Assembly: GCA_014621425.1 (NCBI GenBank)
Contig: JAANBB010000148.1
Span: 19,249-83,248 of the forward strand
Direction of reading: 5' to 3'
Length of the DNA: 64,000 bases
Origin: Cylindrodendrum hubeiense
Lineage: Eukaryota > Ascomycota > Sordariomycetes > Hypocreales > Nectriaceae
In this document: piece by piece, positions 1-11,972 of the stretch
Position numbering within the stretch: the first letter of the stretch is position 1
Layout: each line of letters starts with the position of its first letter
Notes under the pieces: generated by a model
Database searches by the model: none
Told to the model about the DNA's origin: nothing
Seen by the model: only the letters and a program-made list of their open reading frames with translations
Position numbers and translations under genes: made by a program

Positions 1-710
1 AGCAATACACCTAATATGACATTTCACCAGGAGAAGGCTATCGGACAATAGGGGAGCCAGCTCTTCCAAGAACCCGGATTGTCAGTGGCGCCAGCATTGT
101 CAATAAACATAGATCATATTGTATTGTCAACAGAACTTAGATCCTATGCCAATAGGGTCTAGATCCTGTGGCGGTCAGCCCTAGAATTAGACTTCAACCT
201 TTATCAACAACAATGACCCAGACCGTCAGCATCCGACGGCATCATTGATCTAGGGGCATCCGGAATAACCGAATCCCAGAGGGTAAATAGTTGGCCTTTC
301 TCCCTGTTAGATAGAAGGAAAGATAAGACATTCCATCATTATCAAGCTCTCATCCAGTCTGATAGAGTCCAGTAACTCTAATTATGAGTATTTTATCCTA
401 ATACTGCCTTTTATTTTGGTTATTTATTAGGCCTTGTCATAAAGGTTTGCATTTAGGTTAAGAGCATATGTGTATATGATCTAGCCGGGACTTAGGGACT
501 GAGCTTTGTATTTGTATGCAAATAGCAATACCCTCTTCCTACCGATTTTGTCCCGATTCTTTTCCAGATTCATCCTCACATCACACCTAACCCATCTCCA
601 ATCGTTTGCCCCGAGTTCCGAATTTGTCAGTTAATAATTAAATACCACCTGGCGTCCGTGATACGCGAGCTATCTATCTCGAGAACTACGACGCAAATTC
701 CAGTTCAATA
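1..710. other. Gene-free stretch, 3' flank of the aldehyde dehydrogenase
   Basis: AT-rich sequence downstream of the minus-strand aldehyde dehydrogenase. I see no coding frame, RNA gene or repeat that I can support here. Confidence 0.5.
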
Positions 711-2334
711 CTAACCGTACCTGACGTCTTTTGCATCCTCCCTAAACCAGTCGTCGTTGGCGATTGTCTCCTCATTGGAAGCGTAATTGATGATGGTACT
801 CTTCGTCATCGTGTAGGCATTATAGGCATCCAACCCATTCTCGCTGCCAACGCCGCTCGAGCCTGTAACGCCTCCCCATGGGCTGCTTGGGTCATTTCGA
901 TGGTGCGTGTTGACCCAAACAATTCCCGAGTTGATCTCCTCTGACACTCTAAATGCCTGGCTGAGATCTTTGGTCCATATCGCTGCTCCCAAGCCAAACT
1001 CGCTGTCGTTGGCAAGATGAATTGCCTGTTGCTCGGTGTCGAAACCGACTATGACGATTACTGGCCCAAAAGCTTCTTCAAGCCATATTCGAGTGTCCAA
1101 ATGGCTAACGCTAGAAGTAAACTCTAGGATAGTCGGGGGATAAAAGTAACCTTTCGAGAAGTCTGTGCCATCGAATAGTGACGTCCCAGTAAGACGATGA
1201 CCTCCCGTCACGACCTTGGCGTTACCGCTCGCCGTAGCTTCGTCCACGAGAACCTCAACGTTCGCCAATTGACGAGCAGATATTAGAGGGCCCATTGTTG
1301 CCTGTGGGTTTTTGGGCGAACCCATACGACTCTCGATAGATTGGGCCTTCGTGCGTAGTTTGGACAGAAGCTCCGGTAAGATGGTATTCTGAACAATGAT
1401 TCTTGTAGCAGCAACGCAGGTTTGACCGCTGGCAACAAAGGCTCCAAATGCGATCCCATTGATGGCGGCATCGATCTCCGCCTCCTTGAATACAACCAAC
1501 GGTGCTTTACCGCCGAGTTCAGCCGTGTATCTTGCAAGATTACCACCGACGATAGATCCAATCGCTCGACCTGAGACGGTTCCGCCGGTCAGATCGACTT
1601 TGCGAACAAGTGGATGGCTCACTAGCGCTTTTCCAGTTGAAACACCAAGACCAGGAAGGACATTGAACACTCCATCAGGAATCCCTGCATCTTTCAAGAT
1701 CGGGCCCAGCAAGATACTCGTCAGGGGCGTAAGTTCACTCGGCTTCAGCACGACAGAGTTTCCCGCCGCCAAAGCTGGCGCAAGCTTTTTGACTGCAATT
1801 AGCAAGGGGTGGTTGAAAGGTGTGATCTGAACCACCACGCCCAATGGCTTGCGGTCAATCCAATTGTGCAGCTTTCCAGACGTGGGCAGCACGGGTCTTT
1901 CTTCTGTGCGCAGAACGGAGGAGTAATATTTGAACCAGCGAACCAGAGACGGAACTTGAGCTTGAAGTTCTCGAACAGCTCGTCCTGTTTGCCTGACCTC
2001 CAGCGCAATCAGGTCAGGAAGGTTCTTCGTGAGCAGCTCGGCAGCTTTATCTAAGACGTCGGCTCGTTCATGTCGTGATTTCTTTGACCAGATACCGGAA
2101 CGAAACACATTTTCTGCAACTTTGATAGTGTCGGAAACATCCTTCTCAGAGGCAGTGTGGCACCTGGCCCAGTTAGGTCTCCCGAGTTGAACTCCATGCT
2201 CAATTTGACTTACTGAGAGAATATTTCTCCCGTCGCAGGGTCTTCGACTGAGAGGCTAGTATGCACGATTAGATCGGGCTAAAATGGGATGAGGTTATCG
2301 TCACTTATTCTCACATTTCTCCGTTACCAGCCAT
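711..2334 (-). CDS. Aldehyde dehydrogenase (NAD(P)-dependent), spliced
   Basis: Oxidises an aldehyde to its acid. Proposed exons are 2328-2334, 2214-2247 and 711-2163, giving about 497 residues, close to the family's usual 480-500. The second intron (GTAAGT donor, CTAAC branch, CCAG acceptor) joins FSQ to CHTASEKDVSD, which restores the expected N-terminal pattern DPATGE. Visible landmarks are the cofactor-binding stretch ITPFNHP, the general-base region ELGGKAP and the catalytic cysteine in ASGQTCVA; the late motif EEAFGPV is also present. The first 7-nt exon is an inference: it is the only phase-compatible ATG I found (MAVEDPATGE). A CGGACCG palindrome sits 233 bp upstream of that ATG and is shared with the carboxylase cluster further on, so the enzyme may make the acid used by the acyl-CoA ligase at 14.4-16.4 kb. 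There is no peroxisomal C-terminus (ends RYG). The precise substrate is not readable from sequence. Confidence 0.88.
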
Positions 2335-5300
2335 GAACTTTCCTGCAATCCAGAGCGAGTACGTCTCCATCCCGTCGGTTGCCATTGCTGCTGTGGTTTA
2401 GGACAGATGGGCGATGGCTCGTCAATAACTTAGGCTTGGAAGACCACCTCTTAAATTGAGTAAAAGCAATGGTGGCTCTTTTGGAGCTGGAAGCTTCATC
2501 AAGAGGGGTCGATAAGTGAGGGGTAAATAGATGTACAGTCTTGTCGAGAGATAAGAGATGCGGCGTCGGACCGACGGCCGGAACCGAGCGCTTTATCTCG
2601 CTGGACACATTATGCTGATTAATAAAACCCAAATCCGATGTACGTGAGACTTCTAACAAAATACTCTGGGCAACCGTGTGACAGACCTTCTTCTCAGCAG
2701 CCTCGACCGCAGTGAAGCTGAATGGCGATTTCTATTTTTAGCACGAGTGGTATGCTCTAGGGTAGCCAGCGTGAGCAACGATGGATCGGAGGGATCCAGT
2801 CTCCAATGCAAATGAATATCGTCCTAAAAAGATAAATAGTAATGTTTTAATACAGTAACAAGACCTTTATAACCCAACATGTCCGAGTCATTGGCTGAAG
2901 GTGGATCTCATTTGTGACAGATGGTTTGCCAAGTTGTTAGTCTGCCTGTGTCCCAACATCCACTGAGTCCGTTGAAGCTCCCTCGACGACTCATAAGCAG
3001 CTGGCACGGAATGAGAGCGACAAAAGTAAACAAGTACCAATATATCAAATTGGAAACGAACTGGAGAATAAAGCAAACAGATAGACAGCAGTGCTTGACG
3101 AGACACTAACCCGCAGTGAGAGTTCGTGCACTTGTTGAACTTCGCCCGACGCTAAATCCAGTGGCAGTCAAGCTGTGCGACAACCAAAAGTGAGCTGCAT
3201 CGGTAGACAACTGGCATAACAAACAAAGAATGAAGGAAATGACATTCAAGTGTCGGAATAGCTGTGATAAACGGGCCTCAGTCAGCCTGTTCCGTAGCCA
3301 GATCTTTTTCCTGTGCTTGCAGCGTTAAGCACTGTCAACAACTGTGACACTGTCCCACAGCTGGTTCCTCGCACACGACAGCTACCCTATAGGGCCGCAA
3401 GTGATGAATCGGACAACAGAATTAGTGGTGGCAGACAATGAAACACTTGACGCAAATAAACTCATCGCGTATATCAAATCACCGTGACATCTAGACCAAT
3501 GTTTATAGTGGTGGCTGCTAGCTAATACGTTCTGTTTGAAAAGGGAAAATGAACCAAGATACGCGAAACATGATCGTCATCACACTCATCAGTTGTCATC
3601 ATGACGCCCAAGTAACAACTCAGCATATGTGATTCTAGTGACCCTTGACAAATCCTGTCTTGTGGGTTCGGCCATGGCCGAGCAAGTCTTGTGCCTTGTG
3701 GTTCCCGGTTGAAAAGCTGGTAAAATTGGCTTGGTTCACCTGATTGCGGAAATGGGTCGAATCTACGGTTTGAGTGGTGGCGTGAAAAAGAAATAAACAA
3801 ACAAAAGAACCACCAAATTGGAAGACTTGCCAATACGGACTCCGTATAGAACTCGGGACCGCCTTCTAGAATGCATTTCTCCTTGTTTTAGGTTTGCTGC
3901 CTACTCCTCGCGGCCCACGTTGCCGCTCGTGCCCGTCGATCGGAACATGTTGCCGGGCTAGTCTGTTCTTCTGCGTCGCGGATAAAATGTCGCTTGCTTC
4001 TGCGCCACTTCGTATTAGCCGAAATACGGCCAACCAACTACTCGTGGTCCAGGATACTTGCGGCTAGATCAGGCCGTGTAACCCCGCAATCTCGAGAAGA
4101 TCATTTCGCTGGCGGATGTTCTAATAATGGAAAGGGTCCCGCAGCGGTGACAGGAGAAGGAGACGAGCAACGGTCAAAGAAGAAGGGGAAGAGAAGAGCA
4201 GAAGAAGGCCAACAGCCCCGTTCAACCAACAAAGAAAAATCCTTCGGAGTCAATCAATGGCTGCGGCCTCTTGATTAACCGGAACTTTTGGTGTGTTGTT
4301 GGCAGCACATCTCCGCACTCACATCCTTCCCTCCCACTTCGTAACAATCTTTGATGGTGGGTGCTGGACACTGCCGCCTTCCGCCTTTAGGCAGATCATC
4401 GACCGAATCCGCAGGCTTAAACCGATCCCTTGACATATGACGGCTGTTCGTGACCATGCAACAGCAACACACAGGCGCAGCGACCAAGATTTTGTATCCG
4501 GCTGCTTCCCGTCGTAGACAGACAGATGTAGGCGTCCCACAGAAGACTGCACAAGACTGCCTCAGTGGGCGGGTGGGCCGGCGTATTCCTCATTGGGTTT
4601 GTCCGCCGATGCACTCCTTGTCTACACCCTGTCTTGTGACAAGGATGTGTGCATTATTGTTGCCAATCCCGGCTTACCGAGGTAATCTTAGGCAGCCTTA
4701 CCAATCACACCCTGAAGGTGATTTGCTGAAGGAAAGCTGGGGGTAGGGGGCAGGTGAGACCGTGGTAACAATTAAGGATTGAGTGCTAATGAAGAGCGTC
4801 TTTGTCGTGTGGACGCAGTGCTAGGTATGCACCACGACCGGATGTTTGCGACGGGCACGGGCCCTAGTGCATTTCTCTTACGTAAATACAATGGGCTTAC
4901 GAGACTTGCTCCAAAGTGCTTCGTCCAGCAATGTCGATCCAATTAACGTGCTGCACCCTGCGACGAAAGTGCCAGTTCTGACAGCCACAGCGACTTGCTT
5001 TTGGGGAGAGGGACCCAGCCACGCGCTGAGAAGGGGGCAGATGGGCCGCCGCCCCTGTATACCTCAAACTGGCGTTGGGAGCTCCGCCTAGCAGCGGAGG
5101 GCTCAGGTCGAGTAATCACGGCGAAGGATGAGGATGGCTTTAGGTCGGCGACAGCCCCTGCTTCAGATTCGCTGGCCAGGTCTGGCTATGGCATAATGGC
5201 ATGGGCCGTTGCCACTTATACCAGCCATGGCAGGGCCCCTTCCGCCACGCCATACATGCGAAGTGTGCCGTCAGCCCTCCCCCGTGGACGCTAGAGCTCA

Positions 5301-6270
5301 AAACAATACCGCCGAACAGGTCGTGGGCGTCATCGACGCAGTGGATGTGCCTCGTCGGATAACCATCCGGTTCTGGGCGTTTGCTCGCAGGCATGCAGAC
5401 CCGAGATGCGCTGGGTTTTCGGATGCTGGGTGGGTCAGTCGATTCAGGGCGCATTCAGAGATGCCACATGGCCCGTCCGTCTGGTTGGCCCCGCAAGTCG
5501 GCTCAGGCCCGGCCGAGTGTCACAGCCATGATCCCGAAGGATGCTACACTTGAATGTACGGTGCAGCCAATTGCGTGGGCCGGGAGGCCTGCTCCGCCCC
5601 GGTCATTTCCATCTCGTTACGATCTAAGACAAGTACCAAAGTCCCACCAGTGCCCTAGCCGGGATTTGGGACGACAGCGGGACCCAGATCGGGCGTGGAA
5701 TGCCGGACCGAGTAGCATGTCGCGTGTTCACCTGCGAGGGCGAGCTGGTCCCCCTTTTCCGCGGCCGTCGAGCGCACCCGAGACCGCGGCTACCTCGCGG
5801 CCCAGAGCCCTGTGCGGTCTGTCCCCGTAGGATTGCAGTGGCTGGAAGAAGCGAGTCGCCGTCAGGGATGCGGGAGCGCGCTGAGCCCTTCAAGCTCGAC
5901 CTGCACAGCCAAGGCGTGCGGCACGGCGGCTCCATGCCGGGGCTGGACGCACTCTGCATCAGTTGGGCCAACTGATGACCACAGCCTAGTTCGGAAGACC
6001 CCGAATCCCCCATAGTTTCGCCAGGATCTAAACCTAAAGAGTCGATCATGGCGCAGCTACATAATACGAGACCCCTGAGCCCATCTCCACTATTGGACGG
6101 CTGCACTGGCGGTGTTACAGTAAGCGTTGCCTGATGGGTAGCGGAAGCACGCGATCACTACTTCTTCCGCTTCCACCAGCCTGTTTTCATCTGTCGTCTG
6201 TCGTCTGCATGGTTCTTCGGTTCTTCTCTCCTTGCCCTCTGTTTCTGCCCTTCATCCATCGACCTGTACA
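2335..6270. other. 3.9 kb intergenic region
   Basis: No convincing gene. The first 300 bp is the aldehyde dehydrogenase promoter. From about 4.8 to 6.1 kb the sequence is GC-rich and yields several overlapping open frames on both strands, none with recognisable motifs or intron signals. A CGGACCG site also occurs at 5704-5710 without an obvious target gene. Confidence 0.45.
2567..2573. promoter_or_regulatory. CGGACCG palindrome, candidate Zn2Cys6 site
   Basis: Inverted CGG/CCG half-sites separated by one base, 233 bp upstream of the proposed aldehyde dehydrogenase ATG. The same heptamer occurs upstream of the fusion, ligase/beta-subunit and alpha-subunit genes. CGG triplets are the usual half-sites of Zn2Cys6 regulators; the one-base spacing and the link to the regulator at 9.3-11.6 kb are inference. 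Confidence 0.5.
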
Positions 6271-9051
6271 ATGTATTCACCTCCGGTTTGCTTTCTTTTC
6301 TCGGCGTTTGTTGTGTCTGTGATTTCCTCTAAATTTTTCCACCTTTGCACCTTTGTCTCGACCATTCCGGCCTCCGCTTTCATACTCTACCTCCCGACCT
6401 TTTTCCTCGCCGACTTTCTCGCGATATGCATCGCCAGAGTCTTTCTGCGACCCGTCAAGGGCCTGGCCTCCTTGGTCGGGGCTTTGGTCGGGTCTTTCAT
6501 AACGTAGGTCGGCTTCTCGCCACCGCCCGTCAACGCTAACCCGGAACAATAGCGTCCTCACCGTTGTCGGCGCCTCGTCGCAATTGGGATTTTACCTCAA
6601 GACCGGAGGTGAGCTGGAATGGCACGAAGCAAGAGCATATGCCATGAGCACCGACGGGATCAAGGTGCTGCTCACTGGAGGCTGGGCTGTGTTGGGGTTA
6701 ATGATCATCATCCTGGGCCTGGCCTACTTCGTCCAGAACGCGCTCTTCAGGTGGGTAGGAGATTTCTTGATGGGGATATATCTTGGAATCATCTCCGGTA
6801 TGTTAAATCACGTGTTATGGGCGGTAGCATACCAGCTGACATAACTCTAGTCTTGCGCTTTATCGTCAAGCTCCGTCATGGCAGGCCCCAGAGAAAGGCA
6901 GATATCGAGCACGACACCGAGTCGATTACCGGCCTCTCGGTCGACACCGACCCTTCGAACGACGATTCCGAATCTCATAGACTCATGGGTGGTGGAGAGA
7001 AGCCTGCACCAAGAGAGTCGAAGTCTTCCCGATGGCTCGTGTCGATTCTGTCTTGGGTGCTCAAGGTGGCAGCACTGGCCTTCCTCACAACCACCATGAT
7101 CCTTCGCCCGCATAAGCCTTTCGACCACATGTCAATCACTCTCCCGATTTCCCTTTTCGACATCTTCAAACCCGAACCCGATCATTGCGTGGAACAGAGG
7201 CGCATCATGTCGAATATGTGGCCCCTTCCGAATCTTATTGACAGCGCAAACTGGAAGGATTCCCATGGTGACTTCAAAGGCTGGGCGCCGGGCCACCACA
7301 GTGAGCTGCGTAACCAGTACAGGCAAAGGACTCCTGAGTGGTTGCCTGAAAAGATACCGCGCGGATTTTCTCGATGGGATCCCAAGAGATTCGAGGCTCT
7401 CAACTCTGTTAAACAGTCCTGGAAGCAGCAATGTCCTACCCTTCGTGTGCAAGAGCCCTATTACAACCCCGTCAACGACCCATTGAAGATTACCAACCTT
7501 GACAGCGACGTTTTGGAACCCTTGAAAGAGGCACTCGACTCCGGTTCTATCAAGGTCAAAAATGTCGTCTTCATCCTGATGGAGAGTCTCCGAGAGGAAC
7601 TCTTCCCAATTCGTCAAGGATCCGATATTCACAAGACCATCATGCGATACAACGAAGAGGATGACAGGGAACTCGTCAACTCCCGACTGGCCCACTTAAC
7701 CCCCAATATAGAGAAGCTTGCCGGGCTTTCTGGAAACTTCAAGAATGCCGACGGCGTCAGCTACGACGCTCCAGAGCTGAACTGGAAAGATAAAACGCAG
7801 CCCGGATTTGGTGGTATCAATGTTCAAGGCGGATTTACGACCGCTAGCATGTCTACCAAGAGCTTTGCCGCCAACCACTGTGGTGCCTGGCCGATGCCCG
7901 TCGAGAAATTCGAAGAGGCCGAGACTGACAGTTATCAACCGTGTCTTCCTCAGATTCTTGGCCTCTTGAATGATGTCAAGGACAACGCGACCTCGAAATC
8001 AGATGACTTTAGAGAGTGGCCATGGTACCCGGCGCTCTTCGAGTCTGTTACGGAACAATACGATAGACAGGAAAGGTTCGATCAGAAGATCGGCTTCAAG
8101 CACATCATCGCTAGAGCCGAACTGAAGAAGGATCCACGATACAACGAGTCCGACCCCCTCTGGAAGCCCGTCAACTACTTCGGGTTTGCCGAGCCCGTCT
8201 TGAAGCCGCATATCAGGGACTACATAACCAACGCTACCGCCAACAACCAACGAATTTTCATGTCACATTTCACGAGCACCACTCATCATGCTTGGGATGT
8301 ACCCGACTCTTTCCCTAAAGTCGAATACCTGCCTACGAGGGGAACTGCGAACTGGCATAAAGATTTCAACAAGTATCTGAATACGATTCGGTTTCACGAT
8401 ACCTGGATGGGAGAACTGATGCAGTTATTCGATGATTTGGGTATTTCAGATGAAACCCTCGTCGTCTTTGCTGGCGATCACGGACAGACCTTCAAAGAGG
8501 ATTACCATAAAACAGGCACCTACGAAGTCGAACATATCAGCGATTTCCGGGTACCGATTACCTTCCGACACCCCAAACTTCCCTCAATCCAATACGCGGC
8601 AAATGCGACGACCGTCTCCGTCCTGCCGACAATCCTCGATCTTCTTATCAACAGCAAATCGCTCAACGATAAAGACACAAATATTGCTTCCGACCTGCTT
8701 AATGATTATGAAGGTCAATCTCTCATTCGACCATATAAGACGTCAGATAAAGGCCGGCGTGCCTGGAATTTTGCTGTTATCAACTCTGGCGCGGGGTTGC
8801 TTGCTGTTACCTCTGCGGATGCCCCTTGGAGGCTGGTTATGCCCATGGGCAAGGTGTTTGAGTATACATTTACAGACCCACGGAACGATCCATTGGAACT
8901 GAGTCCTATCTCTGCTTGGTCCATCGACATCTTGGTCGAAATGGTTCGTGTTGCGTATGGAGAAGAGGCTGCCAAATGGGTCACCGAGGCTCCGGCAGTA
9001 GCTCATTGGTGGAGTTTAGAACGCCAGCGGTTATGGAAATATCATTTGTAG
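6271..9051 (+). CDS. Polytopic membrane protein with sulfatase/alkaline-phosphatase-fold domain
   Basis: Exons 6271-6503, 6553-6797 and 6851-9051 give 892 residues. The first about 200 residues form several hydrophobic segments (for example FVVSVISSKFF, ILYLPTFFLADFLAICIA, VLGLMIIILGLAYFV), followed by an acidic linker and one more membrane segment (AALAFLTTTMIL). The large C-terminal part is a sulfatase-fold domain: NVVFILMESLRE is the metal-site strand and LVVFAGDHGQ is the characteristic Asp-His-Gly metal ligand motif, with HFTSTTHHAWD between. The architecture resembles membrane-anchored phosphoethanolamine or phosphoglycerol transferases and uncharacterised fungal sulfatase-domain proteins. 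Substrate unknown. It shows no functional tie to the neighbouring carboxylase genes and may be a conserved resident that interrupts the cluster. Confidence 0.82.
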
Positions 9052-9250
9052 AATGGGTTGATGCATTATAATATCAACCAAGAATTTAATTAAGATTTCT
9101 TAAAGAGACAATACGGCGGGTTACAGTGATCGCTATTGAGCAGTCTACACCCATCTTGCTACAATAAGCCCCATTTGCAACTTTTGAAACTCTTGATCTC
9201 CCGGGGTTCCTTTGCTAGAACATGTGTATAATTTCTGTCCAGTCTTTTAC

Positions 9251-11601
9251 TTAATCGATAAGAGTAGCCCATGTACAAGGTGAAGGTAGACTAGATAAGA
9301 ATGATACAGGACCAGGTTGAGTCTTCGGTACTTCTTGCGATAAGCCTGCATAGTCAACCAACGACCAAAGAAAGTCCTCTGACAACATTTCTAAGACATC
9401 GCTCGACCCTGGACTGTCCTGAAGATAAGCATACGCATTTAACTGTGCGTTTAATTCATAAAGCTTGTTTAACTGTAAACGAGGTACTATTAGGTATGCG
9501 TTGTCAAAGAACATTGAACCGAGAATAGACTGACCATGATTTTTGCGATCGGCCAGAGCCTTGCAAGCCTTTCCAATACCTCCATACTCTGGTCAAAATA
9601 TAATTGCGCGTCATACTGGTCGACACTGTCGAGTTGCTGTTGGGAGCCTAACGCTAAGCAATGAATTCCTGCAGCGATTGCAGCACAATACGGATAGAAA
9701 GACGAGTCAAGTGAGACCCCGCTCCCGGAAGTGGCTGCGAGTAAACTCGTAAGCTGTCTTGCGTTTTCTTGTGCCAAGTGAGAAACGCGTAAGGCGAAAC
9801 TTTTCGGTGCCCTTCCGGCGATGGGCTTTAGTCGAAGTCGTATTAGGAAAGGGTGGTTCAGCAGGCAGTGACAGAGGTGGAAAAGGACATGCGCAAAGAA
9901 GAGGTGGCCAATCTGGTGCTCATCAATGGCATCGTCTCCTTGAGGCCCACTACAAACAAGATCGAGAATGGACTCTTTTCTGCCCTTCAGATATGACTCG
10001 AGCAGTAATAATGATGCATTTGGCGCTGTAAAGTCTGATTGGGGATGCCAGGGTGGTAGATTTTCGGCTCCAGTTCGGCCATGAGCGGTTCTTGTGCAAC
10101 GAGCGAGGATTGACGAAGTCACGATAGTCAGACTGAACAAGCTGGGGGAATCAGCCAGAGCAACATCCCAGCTCAGCATTCCCTGCAGTGTTGGTGTCTG
10201 TTTCCACTCTTCGGTATGGAAGGTTTCCTCGTCGCAAGGGAGCTGCAGGGTGCAGTCGTGATCAAAGATGGTTGCCGGCCGCGACCGAGCGCATGACATC
10301 AGTTTGTCCACGAGATATATAGACCAAAAAGACCTTCGTCGCTCCTCGCGTTCCGTGGCTGGAAGAAATGAGGACGGCTCGGACATGAGATCGGCATCTT
10401 GAGAAAGCCGAATGGCAAGACCCAGGCGCAACCAACCGGAGCTGGTCCTTCCCGCTGTCGATGCACCAGTTGAAGTCAGTACTATTCGATTGAGAAGCAA
10501 TTGAATGTCTATTACGGCAGGATAGTGGATGATGGAGTGGAAGAGATTGCGTGTGGATTATCTTACCCGTGTAGTCAACAATAGCGAGTAAGGTGACGGT
10601 CTGTATTACCGACAAGTCGAGATTGTCGTCTACACTTAAGTGATCCTTAATAACACATAGCCATGATTGGCGAGAGTATTCACTTGAGGCTTCATGGATC
10701 CTCCCAGCGAAGTACGGGGCATCTGAGAAGCGGACGGCCAAAGCCAGCATGGCAAAGATCAGGCACTTGGGTACTGTCGCATTATCCAGTCGATGTTCGA
10801 AAGAGCCTCGGTGGAAGAATGAGTATGGCCGGTTGTGGACGCGTGCAAAGTATGTATCGACGAGGCATCGTAGAACGTCGGAAGGGGGCATGCGGTGGAA
10901 TCGGCTGCTCGAGGATTTCATTGTCAGCGCTGATGGCATTCTGGTGGTGAATGGAAAAATTGTAGGCTAGGTACTCTTCCAGTATTTTTTCTTCTGTTAG
11001 TGAGATGATGGCATCTTCGCAAGCCTGGAACCCTGAATCTACTTCAAGTAGGTCATTGGGTGACGGCATTTCCAGGTGGGTTTCCGCGATTATTGAAGAG
11101 GACGGTGGCCCACTGTAGTTTTTGGATGATATTAGGCAAATTTCTGGCAATACAAAGTATTGTAGCTTACGTTTGAAGCTTGGAGTTGTCTTGGCTTAGT
11201 CTGCACAAAGCCATCTCAATTGTAGAAATTCGTTCCAGGAGGTCGGCCTGGGCAAGTTAGCCAACATGGAACGTCGATGAATGTGTCGGAAAATATTCAC
11301 ATCTTGTGTAACAGGAGGCGGCAAAGCAGCACCCCCGCTGAAATTGATAGCCGTACTTGGGTATGGCTCGTAGATGCAACCGCGTCTGTTCTGGCGACAG
11401 TGGGTGCAAATGGGTCGTTGTCCAGAACACTTGATCTTTCGTCGTCTGTTGCCAGACGAGACGTCATACACTTAGCTTTGCTCCACTCCCGCCAGCAAGC
11501 GGGCTCGGTATTCTCAGGTCATTGTTTACATACCTGCAATTGGCGCATGCCTGGCGGATGCGCTTAATGACACCCGTGGGCGATGTTCCGTGAGTCTGCA
11601 T
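9251..11601 (-). CDS. Zn2Cys6 transcription factor with fungal-specific regulatory domain
   Basis: Candidate pathway regulator of the surrounding cluster. Seven exons can be joined with consistent phase: 11534-11601, 11301-11445, 11171-11247, 10975-11112, 10567-10904, 9535-10454 and 9251-9472, giving 635 residues. The binuclear zinc cluster is split by intron 1: CANC is on exon 1 and RRKIKC...CTHC on exon 2, keeping the C-x2-C-x6-C spacing. A short coiled-coil-like linker (LLERISTIEMALCRL) follows. The middle-homology domain begins near DVLRCLVDTYFARVH and includes RRRSFWSIYLVDKL. The C-terminus FLWSLVDYAGL is typical of the family's last helix. The join between exons 4 and 5 is the least certain: a GTACCT donor paired with a CAG acceptor restores the frame. 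No CGGWCCG site was seen in its own promoter. Confidence 0.85.
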
Positions 11602-11972
11602 TGGGGATTGGTAGATATCGGTAAATTATTATAGCATCTACAAACCAGCAATGTGATTTTGGTGACTTTGAGAAGAGCAAGGTCCATCGATGGCTGGGGA
11701 AATCTGGGGTATGGTGGGGACGGAGATGCGCGGGTGCTTTAGCCGTGGCATCGAGTCTCCTTCGGGCTACTTACTACCGCGGTAGCATTTCGACAGCGGT
11801 TCTTAGTGCCCGTCCCCGCAGTAATTTAACCCTTCGGTTCCTTAGAAGCTATGTAGGGTCATGCCAGTTTACGAGACTCTTGATACCCATCAGACCGTGA
11901 ACCTAATCCCATGCCCAAGATTCAAACTTCGCCGTGGTGATGCGCTGCGTGTTCCATCATTCACTACTCTAC
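11602..11972. other. Intergenic: regulator promoter and fusion-gene 3' end
   Basis: About 370 bp between the start of the minus-strand regulator and the stop codon of the minus-strand lyase-hydratase fusion. No additional coding frame or shared CGGWCCG element was seen. Confidence 0.5.

Noticed and set aside
4800..6110. Several 90-160 residue open frames on both strands
   Set aside because: They overlap each other, lack motifs and splice partners, and are expected from locally high GC.
10904..10975. Apparent frame break in the cluster regulator
   Set aside because: An intron of about 70 nt (GTACCT...CAG) joins the two frames, and total length is a whole number of codons. The donor is not ideal but this is simpler than a mutation.
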